Below the pieces are notes generated by a model. It worked only from the letters and a program-made list of their open reading frames with translations, searched no databases and was not told the DNA's origin. From contig OY783206.1 of NCBI GenBank assembly GCA_963678705.1, positions 15,139,807 to 15,203,806 of the forward strand: a stretch of 64,000 bases of DNA. Reading direction: 5' to 3'. Positions 26,601 through 34,708 of the stretch are shown in pieces (within the stretch, counting starts at the first letter, position 1; every line of letters begins with the position of its first letter). This DNA is from Panorpa germanica (Eukaryota; Arthropoda; Insecta; Mecoptera; Panorpidae). The translations under genes and the position numbers were made by a program.

Positions 26601-29600
26601 TGAATAACTATTTTTGCAGATGTGCGATCGATGAGGACTTTTAGTATTTTATTTGTAATATTGTTCTTAAGGTTTTGTACCAACTTTCAGCTCTATGCGA
26701 ATTATAGCTAATTGAAATGTTTATTTTTACCGTAAAGAATAGTTTTTTTCTAAAGTTTTAGTTCGTAAGTAGTTCACTATTGCTTTCTCAAAGAATACTA
26801 GTTCTATGTGAAGAAAGCTGAAATATATTAGTTTAAGCACTAATAAGTGTTTGTTTTTAGTGTGTGGAGGGTCTTGCCCAGTCAAATTCTCCAGCAGCCA
26901 TCGAGTTATGTGATCTTCTTAGTTCCTATGAAATGGAGGGACTCATATCGGCTCATGATAGGATTGCTACCAGTGTGGATCGCAGCGAATCGGTGGCACC
27001 ACTTCCGTCACCATTGATGACGGATGATCACATTAAAATAATACAAATCGAGAAGACAAATGAACCACTTGGAGCTACTATAAGGTAAGATGGTTGAAAA
27101 TCTTCGGTTCAATTAACGGTTTATTGATTTTATCTAGGTTTGATTTATATTGTCTTGAACCATCTTTAAAAATCGCTAAGAAAAATTAAATACATAGACT
27201 TATTTCAAAATAATGATCCTATATTATAATGTTCCAAGTGTATATTTATATGATTATTTGCTTATATGCTCCAGCGATTTGTATAGTGGCTCAAAAACGG
27301 CTGCATGCATCTTTTTGAAAATTTCCTATCTCGTAAAGAAGAAAATTCTAAGACTTTTGGCATCCTCGGATTTTCCCCTGAATTTCCTGGAAACCCGTAA
27401 TGTTGGAAAAACTCAAAAAAAAAAAATGTTTTACTTTTTGCTCTATAACTTTGATTTCGTAAAAGATAGAAAGTTGAAATTTGGCATGTGTATTACGGTG
27501 TTCAAGCATTTTTTGAAAATTAGAAATTGTAAAATTGGAAAGGGGGCGTTAAGAAAATTAGAGGGCGTAGGAGAAAACTCAAATTTTGGATTACTTAATA
27601 ATGAAATATGTTATTAAAAACAAAGAATTCAAAATTAAAAAAAAAAAAAAAAATATTTGGGGGCACGGGGGCGGTTTTTGTCGATGGTAAAAATTGGGCT
27701 AGGAAGTTGAAATTTTATATATAGTATAGTTTGTGATATGGACTAACTTTGGTACGTAATTTACAAATCGATTTTGTTGAAAAAAATATATTTTTTTAGT
27801 TAATTTATATGAAAAATTATTTATTATTGGACGAGTTAAATATTTCAATTTGAAAATAGAATTAAAATTTGAAATGAAAATACAAATTACTTTGTTGGAT
27901 TCAGATCATACACATTAAAAAGACGGGGGTAAACTCGAGTAATTTGATATTTTTACACCAACCATGAAATACGTATGCGTTGAAATAAATTTTCAATTGT
28001 AAAAAGCAATTTATTTTTTCAGAAATGAAGGCGATGCCGTAATAGTAGGTCGAGTTGTCAGAGGAGGCGCAGCTGAGAAAACAGGTCTCCTCCACGTGGG
28101 CGATGAAATCTTGGAAGTCAATGGCGTAGAAATGCGAGGAAAAACAGTAAACGATGTATGTGCACTTCTCGGAGCAATGAGCGGTACATTAACATTCCTT
28201 GTAGTACCTGCAGGTTCACCACCACCAGGAGGTGGTGGAATGCGAGATCCTGCTGTACTTCATGTACGTGCACACTTCGATTATGATCCTGAAGAAGATA
28301 CATTAATTCCTTGTCGAGAATTAGGAATAAGTTTTCAAAAAGGAGATGTTCTTCATGTTATATCTAGAGAAGATCCTAATTGGTGGCAAACATTTAGAGA
28401 AGGAGAAGAAGATCAAACTCTTGCTGGTTTGGTTCCTAGTCAGTCGTACCAGCTACAAAGAGAGTCTTTAAAACAAAGTATTACTGCTGGAGCAGGAGCT
28501 GCAGCACAGGAAAGAAATAGGAAAAGTGGTACGTTACTTTGTGCAAAGAAAGCGACAAAGAAGAAGAAAAGAGGAAAACCTAGCAGTGAAGCTGGATATC
28601 CACTATACGCGGCTAGTACCACAGATGGTAAATAAAGATAATGCCTTTAAATTTCTTATGTTATTCAAGGATTTACTAAATTGTCATTACTTATATTTGA
28701 TAGATAACGAACCTGAAGAAATATTAACCTATGAGGAAGTATCGCTGTATTATCCACGAGCAAATCATAAACGCCCAGTAGTTTTAATTGGACCTCCTAA
28801 TATTGGAAGGCATGAATTACGACAAAGGCTAATGGGAGATGCTGAAAGATTTGCAGCAGCTATTCCACGTAAGTAGGGGGACTGTAATATTTACCAGAGC
28901 AACCTGCTAAAAGGTAACTACTTCTGCGATTTGTGTATTTATCTTCTTATGTGTCTTTTTTTACTCCTTCAGATACATCTAGAGCGAGAAGGGATGGGGA
29001 AGTATCCGGTCAAGACTATCATTTTATTACTAGAGCTCAATTTGAAGCAGATATATTGGCCAGACGTTTTGTGGAACACGGAGAATATGAAAAAGCGTAT
29101 TACGGTAAAAAAGAAACCCTCTAAACATGGTTACATATATTAAAGGTTTATTTAACATAAAAATTCTTTAATTTATTTTTTTATTTCAGGAACTTCCTTG
29201 GATGCCATCAGGAGTGTGGTCTCCAGTGGTAAGATCTGCGTACTAAATTTACATCCACAATCATTAAAACTATTAAGATCTTCCGATTTGAAACCATATA
29301 CAGTACTAGTAGCACCTCCTAGTTTAGAGAAATTAAGACAAAAGCGACTCAGGAGTGGCGAACCGTACAAGGTAAATCTTCGTCTATATGATTGCTAAAT
29401 AATTTACATTATTTAGGAATGCAGGTGGTAATTTAATTAACTTTTGTTGTAGGAGGAAGAACTGAAGGATATAATTGCAACAGCCCGAGACATGGAATCA
29501 CGATGGGGTCACTTATTTGACATGATCATAATAAATAACGACACTGAAAGAGCATACCACCAATTGTTGTCAGAAATAAATAGTTTAGAACGAGAACCTC

Positions 29601-29632
29601 AGTGGGTGCCGGCGTCCTGGTTGCGCTGCTAA
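8511..29632 (+). CDS. sdt: Stardust / PALS1 (MPP5) MAGUK polarity scaffold, 11 visible exons, 5' end missing
   Basis: Exons: 8511-8665, 9141-9961 (or 9141-9232), 10623-10946, 22319-22499, 25382-25590, 26861-27084, 28023-28627, 28704-28868, 28973-29104, 29190-29371, 29453-29632. All borders are AG/GT and phases agree, giving about 1059 residues (816 with the short form of exon 2). The order is Par6-binding-type N-terminal region, coiled segment, L27N, L27C, PDZ, SH3, hook, guanylate kinase. PDZ-SH3-GK follows human PALS1 closely, for example [44 protein letters not shown] and the C-terminal WVPASWL. Known role: a membrane-associated scaffold that binds the Crumbs tail through PDZ-SH3-GK and Patj/Lin-7 through L27, setting apical polarity in epithelia. 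The first visible exon starts in mid-codon, so at least one coding exon lies upstream and was not found. Confidence 0.96.
8666..9140 (+). other. stardust intron
   Basis: A GT-AG intron with nothing notable inside. Confidence 0.8.
9141..9961 (+). CDS. sdt: stardust large N-terminal exon with two in-phase donors
   Basis: It begins [15 protein letters not shown] followed by PPRYPPPK, matching the conserved N-terminal block (ECR-like, Par6-binding) known in Stardust and PALS1. Two donors fit: CAG|gtaacc at 9232 and AAG|gtgaga at 9961. Both are phase 0 and both join to the exon at 10623, so 729 nt (243 codons) can be left in or out without changing frame. The optional part is Ser/Asn/Asp-rich and low in complexity. 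It ends with a second copy of the motif, AIDVPDNFV then PPRYPPPK. Drosophila sdt is known to include or skip a large exon in this region. That this is the equivalent is an inference. Confidence 0.88.
9962..10622 (+). other. stardust intron
   Basis: An AT-rich intron with a gtgaga donor and tttctag acceptor. No repeat was recognised. Confidence 0.75.
10623..10946 (+). CDS. sdt: stardust exon, Asn/Gln/Pro-rich linker
   Basis: A 324-nt phase 0-0 exon reads from MNGTVAPST to DSIRKFQ. It is rich in Asn, Gln and Pro ([29 protein letters not shown]). The proline tracts suggest a flexible linker with possible SH3-binding sites. The acceptor is aatttctag and the donor CAG|gtagga. The leading ATG could also act as an internal start for a shorter product. 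The following intron is 11.4 kb and holds most of the local transposons. Confidence 0.85.
10999..11698. mobile_element. hAT MITE (family H), copy 1, in stardust intron
   Basis: The ends are TAGAGATGTGCG and GTGCACATCTCTG. The flanking sequence GTAATAAG/GTAATATT resembles an 8-bp duplication (6 of 8). The interior is AT-rich and non-coding. Confidence 0.75.
12048..12614 (+). mobile_element. MITE, family ATGGGC, copy B
   Basis: A 567-bp copy with both inverted ends and TA on each side. It has an internal deletion relative to the copy at 1719. Confidence 0.8.
12615..13371. other. stardust intron, AT-rich
   Basis: No exon or repeat was recognised. Confidence 0.5.
13372..13870 (-). mobile_element. 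Helitron Hel1, copy 2 (minus, 5' end eroded)
   Basis: On the minus strand it ends with hairpin-like CATCGCTTGCGACGGGGG, then CTAG. The interior matches the other copies. The TCCTATATTATAATG start is not recognisable. Confidence 0.65.
14041..15062. repeat. GC-richer repeat block interrupted by family F copy 4
   Basis: The segment from ggctgggatcacacttta onward is less AT-rich than its surroundings and has several chance open frames. A family F element (14405-14801, left end GCACATGAGTCGACTGATTG, right end cgagtcaacacgtgtgggga) splits it. It is probably an older element; the family is not recognised. Confidence 0.4.
14405..14801. mobile_element. Long-TIR MITE (family F), copy 4
   Basis: The left end is GCACATGAGTCGACTGATTG and the interior catgagcagagatgtgcaca. 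The right part matches copy 1 (ttttcgttttcgtt, gaaacttcg). Confidence 0.6.
15170..15240. repeat. CA-rich simple sequence
   Basis: Imperfect (CA)n tract. Confidence 0.6.
15941..16308. mobile_element. Fold-back MITE with CGGTTTCACACCAGAGAGAC ends
   Basis: Inverted ends GCCGGTTTCACACCAGAGAG and CTCTCTGGTGTGAAACCGAC enclose 368 bp. A further partial copy of the end (acaccaaagagacagttctt) lies inside. No gene is present. Confidence 0.7.
17575..17874 (+). pseudogene. hAT transposase C-terminal fragment
   Basis: It includes [20 protein letters not shown] then [10 protein letters not shown], the conserved hAT dimerisation region (usual form [15 protein letters not shown]). The frame is cut by the following Helitron. 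No N-terminal or DDE part is present. Confidence 0.75.
17875..18189 (+). mobile_element. Short Helitron of a second family
   Basis: It begins TCTTAATATATATAAATCAC. It has the typical internal phrase actacttaaccgattttaat and ends GCAACGCGTGGCCGTGACAG then CTAG followed by T. Similar non-autonomous Helitrons with an AACGCGTGGCCG...CTAGT end are widespread in insects. Confidence 0.7.
18864..19914. mobile_element. TTAA-ended repeat (family K), copy 1, with nested hAT MITE
   Basis: The interior (attacctataattgatgtcaa and around) and the right end (gtagctccttaa) match the element at 37618-38251. The left end is approximate. The hAT MITE at 19350-19730 is inserted in it. Confidence 0.5.
19350..19730. 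mobile_element. hAT MITE (family M), copy 2
   Basis: The ends are CAGTGGCCATTGCG and CTAAGGCCGCCTCTG. The flanks TTTATGGA/TATATAGA are a possible 8-bp duplication (6 of 8). It carries only about one unit of the 25-bp repeat (ggcagatatttgcg) that has expanded in the copy at 7721. Confidence 0.75.
20368..21029. mobile_element. PIF/Harbinger-like MITE
   Basis: The ends are GGCCTCTCTCAGTATGG and CCATACTGAGACAGGCC, with TTA on both sides, the usual PIF/Harbinger target duplication. The interior is non-coding. One end recurs at 6339-6414. Confidence 0.7.
21215..21712 (+). mobile_element. Helitron Hel1, copy 3
   Basis: It starts TCCTATATTATAATGTTCC after A and ends CTAG before T. The 3' hairpin is deleted. 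Confidence 0.78.
22319..22499 (+). CDS. sdt: stardust exon, charged coiled segment before L27
   Basis: It reads [33 protein letters not shown] and then [12 protein letters not shown]. The charged, heptad-like first half predicts a short coiled coil, and the second half matches the conserved block just upstream of the L27 domains in PALS1-type proteins. The acceptor is ttaattccag. The donor AACG|gtaaat leaves phase 1, which joins to GT of the next exon as Gly. Confidence 0.9.
22640..23275 (-). mobile_element. LINE 3' end (minus)
   Basis: On the minus strand this purine-rich block carries a [10 protein letters not shown]-like phrase, part of the C-terminal zinc-knuckle (CxxC...ETLEHxxxxC) of insect LINE ORF2. 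It shares nucleotide phrases with the copies at 48285 and 55290 and ends in an A-rich tail near 22640. The open frames on the plus strand here are shadows. Confidence 0.6.
24213..24985 (+). mobile_element. Helitron Hel1, copy 4
   Basis: It starts TCCTATATTATAATGTTCC after A. A perfect hairpin CGTCGCTTAGCGACG stands near the 3' end. The terminal CTAG is lost. Confidence 0.75.
25382..25590 (+). CDS. sdt: stardust exon, first L27 domain
   Basis: It reads [18 protein letters not shown] through [14 protein letters not shown] to AQTLVKD. This is the L27N helical domain that in PALS1 binds the L27 domain of Patj. The acceptor is tattttatag and the donor GAC|gtaagt (phase 0). The intron that follows contains a 1-kb inverted-repeat element at 25683-26712. 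Confidence 0.93.
25683..26712. mobile_element. 1-kb fold-back element in stardust intron
   Basis: The left arm (ATTAGCTGTAATTCGCATAG onward) and the right arm (ctatgcgaattatagctaat) are inverted copies of about 280 bp. They share phrases such as ctcaccgatcgcacatctgc/gcagatgtgcgatcgatgag and tgtagatcatgaaatt/aatttcatgatctaca. The middle is non-coding. Confidence 0.8.
26861..27084 (+). CDS. sdt: stardust exon, second L27 domain and start of PDZ
   Basis: It reads [20 protein letters not shown] then LISAHDRIA (L27C, the Lin-7-binding helix bundle in PALS1), a short linker, then [25 protein letters not shown] is the PDZ carboxylate-binding loop. The exon ends within the Arg codon (phase 2), which the next exon completes. 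Confidence 0.95.
27217..27939 (+). mobile_element. Helitron Hel1, copy 5
   Basis: It starts TCCTATATTATAATGTTCC after A and ends aaactCGAG before T (a changed CTAG). The 3' hairpin is partly deleted. Confidence 0.75.
28023..28627 (+). CDS. sdt: stardust exon, PDZ core, SH3 and hook region
   Basis: The PDZ core runs from [19 protein letters not shown] to TLTFLVVPA. After a Gly/Pro linker comes the SH3 domain with [34 protein letters not shown] and GLVPSQ. A basic hook with [13 protein letters not shown] follows. The domain order and spacing match PALS1, where PDZ-SH3-GK together bind the Crumbs C-terminal ERLI motif. The donor GATG|gtaaat is phase 1. Confidence 0.96.
28704..28868 (+). CDS. 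sdt: stardust exon, start of guanylate kinase domain
   Basis: It reads [18 protein letters not shown] then [20 protein letters not shown]. The P-loop is [10 protein letters not shown] rather than the GxxGxGKxT of active guanylate kinases, as expected for the non-catalytic GK domain of this family. It ends phase 1 in the conserved AAIPH, where the His is completed by the next exon. Confidence 0.95.
28973..29104 (+). CDS. sdt: stardust exon, middle of guanylate kinase domain
   Basis: It reads [20 protein letters not shown] then [22 protein letters not shown]. The TSRxRRxGEVxGxDYHF signature is the GK GMP-binding region kept in MAGUKs as a protein-binding surface. The upstream acceptor is tactccttcag and the donor TACG|gtaaaa. 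Confidence 0.95.
29190..29371 (+). CDS. sdt: stardust exon, guanylate kinase domain continued
   Basis: It reads [20 protein letters not shown] then [17 protein letters not shown] and SGEPYK. It aligns by eye with the PALS1 GK core. Phase 1 in, phase 0 out (AAG|gtaaat). Confidence 0.95.
29453..29632 (+). CDS. sdt: stardust terminal exon
   Basis: It reads [23 protein letters not shown], then [15 protein letters not shown] and the C-terminal WVPASWLRC before TAA. The end matches the WVPxxWLR terminus of PALS1, so the 3' end of the coding region is complete. Confidence 0.96.
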   Translation, partial: EEELKDIIATARDMESRWGHLFDMIIINNDTERAYHQLLSEINSLEREPQWVPASWLRC

Positions 29633-32600
29633 CGAATAAGACATTGAGAAGAGAAGACTTGTGATAGAAATAATGTCAGTAAACTTACTAGGTAACAAAT
29701 TGATGCAAAACGTGTACCTCTCAGAGAGAAGTGAGGTATTTCAAATGAAAACGTTTGCAAAAGCCGTCATTACACTTCTTTCGATGATCTTCCTAAAAAT
29801 GAGACGTCTTCGTGTCAATATATCTGAATGAAGTAAGCTAGTGTGAGAATTTTACGGTTGAAAACATAGGTAGCAGCACAACAAGGTTTCAATAAGACGT
29901 GAACTTAACAGTCAAGTAAACAATGTATGAGGAATTCAAGTAATCTAGTTTCTTTTATTAATTTTATTACGTGAATTTGAAAATGAATAAAAAGCTAGTA
30001 ATATTTACATAACTGCAAGTAATAGTCGCAAGAACATTTGCGATTTTTGGACGTAAATGCTATATAAAATGTGGATATTGGGAAGAGTTTATTGCATCGT
30101 AATACATTTTGGAAGATTTGCTAACATTTTGGGAGAGTAAATTCCAAATATTGCTTGCAGTTACAAATATTATTATCTTATTATTTTTTATAATTTTTTG
30201 GCAGATTGATACTCACTAACAACTATAACTAAAAGTGTAGTGAAAAAGTTCATAAAAATAGAATTCTCATGTAGAAATAGAAAACCTAAATACGTATACA
30301 AGAAATTAAAGTATTATAATTATTTAAAATGATTTGAAAAGCGTGCATGCATATTCCGTTGATTAGAAATGTGCAATCATAAATGAAATTATTAAATAAA
30401 AACCAATTACAGTACTGAAAATAAGTTTCTAGGAAAACTATATATGAAAATTTGTGTGTAGGTATTGAAAATTCTTGAAAGAACAATTATTTATTCGAAC
30501 TAACTCAATTTTATATCTATTTTCATTTATTATTTGCCGTAGTTTAAATATTTTTAAGCCTGGACATAAACTATTATATTAGAGTAACTTTTCCTACTTG
30601 ACAGAAATGTGTCACTGTTTAACTTTTTATTTAAAATCAGACAAACTTTATAACTGATAAAATGATAAAATTTAATAAGCAATAAAATGAAATCTGTATT
30701 TACGTTAATTTCTGTAGTGTTTATGTATGTCGCATACGTGTATTGGGTCCTTATTATGAATTCAACTTGTCGAATTGTCGATTACGCACTTTGCTCCTTG
30801 TAGTCGCTTTAACGCAAGGCTGCACTCTACTGAAGGGCGTCTATGCTAGTACAAAATAAGTGCAGAATAAATGGTTGTGTCCAGACTTATTATTAGATTT
30901 TTTTCAAAATATATAAAACTCAATAAATAGATTCAATATTTAATAGATTTAAATGTCATTTGGATCAAAACCATAAATAATTGTTTATAATAAACAAACA
31001 ATAAATTAATCAAAATGCATTCTCAGTAATTATCATATGTATATGAAACGTAAATATGTAAAAAAAATAATCATATTCTAAAATTATCTTATAAAAAAAT
31101 CATCGTCAAATTTTTTAATACAAGTTACTACAGTATACTATTTAAAAATAATTGTGTAAAATAATATTGCAAATTTAAATTAAAAGTTTTAAGTAAAGCT
31201 GAAATGAGATTTTAGTTATGTCAAATTGCAGAACTTTTTTACTTATTGGTGCAGCAGAGATCTAATATATATGATATAAGATAGGCATATAATTTTACCG
31301 TTCATTCATCTGGCCTTCGCTATCGTAGATTCCTTGAGGTTTATGCCACATACTGCGAAGTTTCGTTTGATCTTTGTAAACTGCATGTGACGACAAAAAG
31401 ATAATTCAGATTTTAGTAAATTCATTGCAACAAGGGTTAACTGTACATTTCTGCATGTATTCAAGCATATATCTCAGGCTGCAGCTTGCAGTTTAAAAGT
31501 TTTTCGTTTGGAAAGAGAAAGCGACGACACAATGAGCGAGAGTGAGCGACGGCTTTGTTTTCGGGTTCGATCCTAGAATCAGTGTTATATTTTCTGGGTT
31601 TGGATTATTTAGTTATATTGATTGTGTATTTACATAGTCGTACGCTTATTAGACCATGACACCACACCAGAAATACTACTAATATAGTAGGAGGTCGTCG
31701 GTGAAAGGACACATCATCGGTAATAGGCCGACGCAAAATAAATTTAAAAAAAGAGAAGGTTGTTTATATTTTTCAACTCTTACGTTTCTTTTATACTTTC
31801 AATTCTTATGCAGACTTATTTGAGCTATGCATTTCTATAAATATTTTTCAACAAATCAAATTGTTTACATTACTTTTAAATAGTATACCAATTCATATTA
31901 AAATACTTATATTATTCATTTGAGACAATTCAAACTGTACCAAAAATTAAAATTACGAAAAACTCATAATATATTCCATTTGTTCCCTATAACTGTCAAT
32001 TTTCATTAGTTGAAAATTAGTTTTTGGATGCCATTATTGCGTTCCGGTGCCAATGATTCAGATGGTAACGGGGAATGGATTTTGTTCTGCGTTTGTCCGA
32101 GTTTGATTAGTGGTGGGGGAAATGGAAAAAAATATATCACTTTCTGGAGAAAATCAATTATTTCATATTTGTATCTGTGGGTTATTTTATCTATCTTTTA
32201 ATGTATTTAAGATACGACAGGCGTAAAATACTCAATTAATACATTTAACAAATTAAAAATAAGTAAGCAAATATCAAATAATGGATTTTTCTATATAAAA
32301 ATAAGGGAGGAAATCTGTCACTGTTGAAAATACAATAAGGGTTACAAAGTAAAATTCTTATTTATTAATTTATGAGTGAAAGTTATTTTTAATATAGGTT
32401 CGCATATTTTATAAATATTTTATCAGTAAGTAAACTGAAAATGGTTCAAGTCTTGAATAAATAAATGGAATGCATTTTACTTATTGTTAGAAACGTAGGC
32501 ACCCCATTTCTTTCAATATTATGTATTATTCTCTTTTGTATATGAACTTATTCTAATGCTTCTAATTTAGACATTTTATATTATTAGAGTTATTTTCTGA

Positions 32601-34650
32601 AATTTCTTTTAAATTTTATTAAGAATTTCTGTTACGATCTGATATCATTATAATTACCAAATAAATAAAAAAAAAATCTTATTAATTGTATAAAAATAAA
32701 TAAAATATATTATAATTATACAACTCATTTGTTGATGAATAAAAAAAAAAAAACTAAGTAAAATTTTAAATTCTGAAAATATAAATGTTAGAAAATTTGA
32801 TAAAATAATCAAAAAATGTTCTGTAAATAGATTCAAAAATTGTTTATATAAAAAAAATTATATATGTACTATATATGAATTAAAATATATATAATAATAT
32901 ATTAAGAATAATAGAATAATTTTAAGACATGTATAAAATATTAAAAAAACTAATAATAATATGTAATTTCATTGATTATAAAATTGATAACAGTAATAAA
33001 GTATCAATATAAGTCAAATAATATAACAAAACACTGTATTATAGATATGTATTAACAGATGGAATTTCTTTTGTTGGTTAGATCGTAATTATTATTATCT
33101 GTATAAAATAGTAAGAAATATTATTAAATAATTATTATTATTTTAGGCATAATACTCAGATGTCTGAATTCAAATAAAAATGCAATAGAAAATATCCTGT
33201 TTTTATAATTATGTCAGTGAGACCTATAGTTAAAGGGAGGCATGCCGGGCACTTTGGGCAGGGAGCAATGGTTTTTGTTCCGCCATGTGAAAGCGCACAA
33301 CTGAATTTAAATTTGAATTTCTGGGGTGTAAGGTGGAGTGGTGTAATTATTTCTTTTTGTCTTATTTAGAAACTGTTAATAAAATTGATTATCACGACCA
33401 TAAATGTTCAATTATTTTTTATCAGTCAATATATTATAAGAGGTACGAGTATTTACAATTAAATAGTCATTTTTATGTCTTTAATTTTTAAAAGGATCAG
33501 AAGTTATGAGAAATCAGTAATCGTATACTATTTTACCTCATATACATGATTTTACTGCTTTTTGGTATACATATCAAACCTGTTGCGCATTGCGGTAACT
33601 CATAAAAGTTATTATTAAGAAGTTCTTTTTAAGGATTAAAGAATTGGGAATAATCATAAAATGATATAATAAAATCCTTTTAGATTACATATTGCCTGGT
33701 TCTGGTTAAGTAAAATATTATATGAATGTAACGTATGTTCTTAGCGATATTTGGCCCTGTGATTCCTACTCTCAGTGCATCGCTGTGACTTCAATCCGGG
33801 TCTGATCCATTACATTATACAATGGAACAGAGGTGCCTATTCTCAGAATGCTGATACAGTAATTTGAATCAGCGGTTACGCACTTACACGTGGCTGAACC
33901 TGCTGGACACGGGGAAAGCTTAGAGTTTTGGTTTTGATTTTGATTTTGACGGTTTTGACGACACAAGAACTATCCACGTTTTGCGTTTCTACGTGTTTTT
34001 CTACGAAACTCTTTACGATGGTGCAGTGGAACAGTGTTTTAGAAGCCATTTGCACATGTACATGAGGCAGACACTAGTGTCTAGCTACTCCTTTTCATTA
34101 GTGACCTTTTCGGCAGCTTTATTAACGTTGCCTCCACTGGCATCATTCATTCAATTTGATGTCTAACAATGACATTACCGTCACCAGGTAGAGATTAAGG
34201 CTAGAATCACATAGGAACCATATACGTGCTTACACTTGACGCGTGAACCCTTTTCAGTCCTTTTCGGATCCATGACTTCAATAAAGAATGCAATGCGATC
34301 AGACATAGTCGTGTGGCAAAGATGCGCGCCTATAAGGTTCCAATGTAAGTTCAGACCAATGCTGATTTATTAAAGTTAAGCTGATTACAATGTTGCAATT
34401 ATTGTTAAATAGTTAATCGTATTGACCAACTGGTTTCCATTTATTGCCGGATTATGAAATGTTTACTGCATGTTTCCGAGTATCCTCCATATGTACTGAG
34501 TCATGTCCTATTTTTATCAATGTTTGCACTTCTGCTAATCAACACACCGGCGATTGAGCAAAGCTGATAAATTATATTGCCATTGATCTCCCGTTATTTT
34601 GGGGATTTACAATTTTTTAGATAAGATTAAACTTTTAATCGGCTTATGAA
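29633..34650. other. stardust 3' UTR and AT-rich intergenic DNA
   Basis: No credible gene was seen. The first part is the stardust 3' UTR. Several AATAAA signals occur, for example near 30865 and 31010, and which one is used cannot be told. A B-box-like stretch (GGGTTCGATCC, about 31569) suggests a tRNA-derived SINE scrap near 31500-31680. The motif tagtaggaggtcgtcggtga at about 31685 also occurs near 1618. From 32200 to 33200 the DNA is extremely AT-rich. A short protein-like minus-strand reading frame (33772-33960, Asn/Gln-rich then Cys-rich) is unsupported. A possible small inverted-repeat element with AGGAACC/GGTTCC ends lies at about 34200-34360. Confidence 0.5.
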
Positions 34651-34680
34651 TATATTCAGCAGAAGAGAATTTTTTTCAGT
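34618..34680 (+). promoter_or_regulatory. Putative core promoter of first protease homologue
   Basis: A TCAGT arthropod initiator-like motif (34676-34680) lies about 30 bp before the start codon. A TATA-like tatgaatata lies about 30 bp further upstream, and an AGATAAG GATA-factor motif lies near 34620. The spacing fits a core promoter. Function is inferred from sequence only. Confidence 0.35.
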
Positions 34681-34708
34681 GAGTGCTCCGACCGCTAACT
34701 TCATCAAT

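Noticed and set aside
33772-33966. Minus-strand Asn/Gln-rich then Cys-rich small protein
   Set aside because: It starts from a non-ATG codon, has no signal peptide, and no neighbouring exon or promoter supports it.
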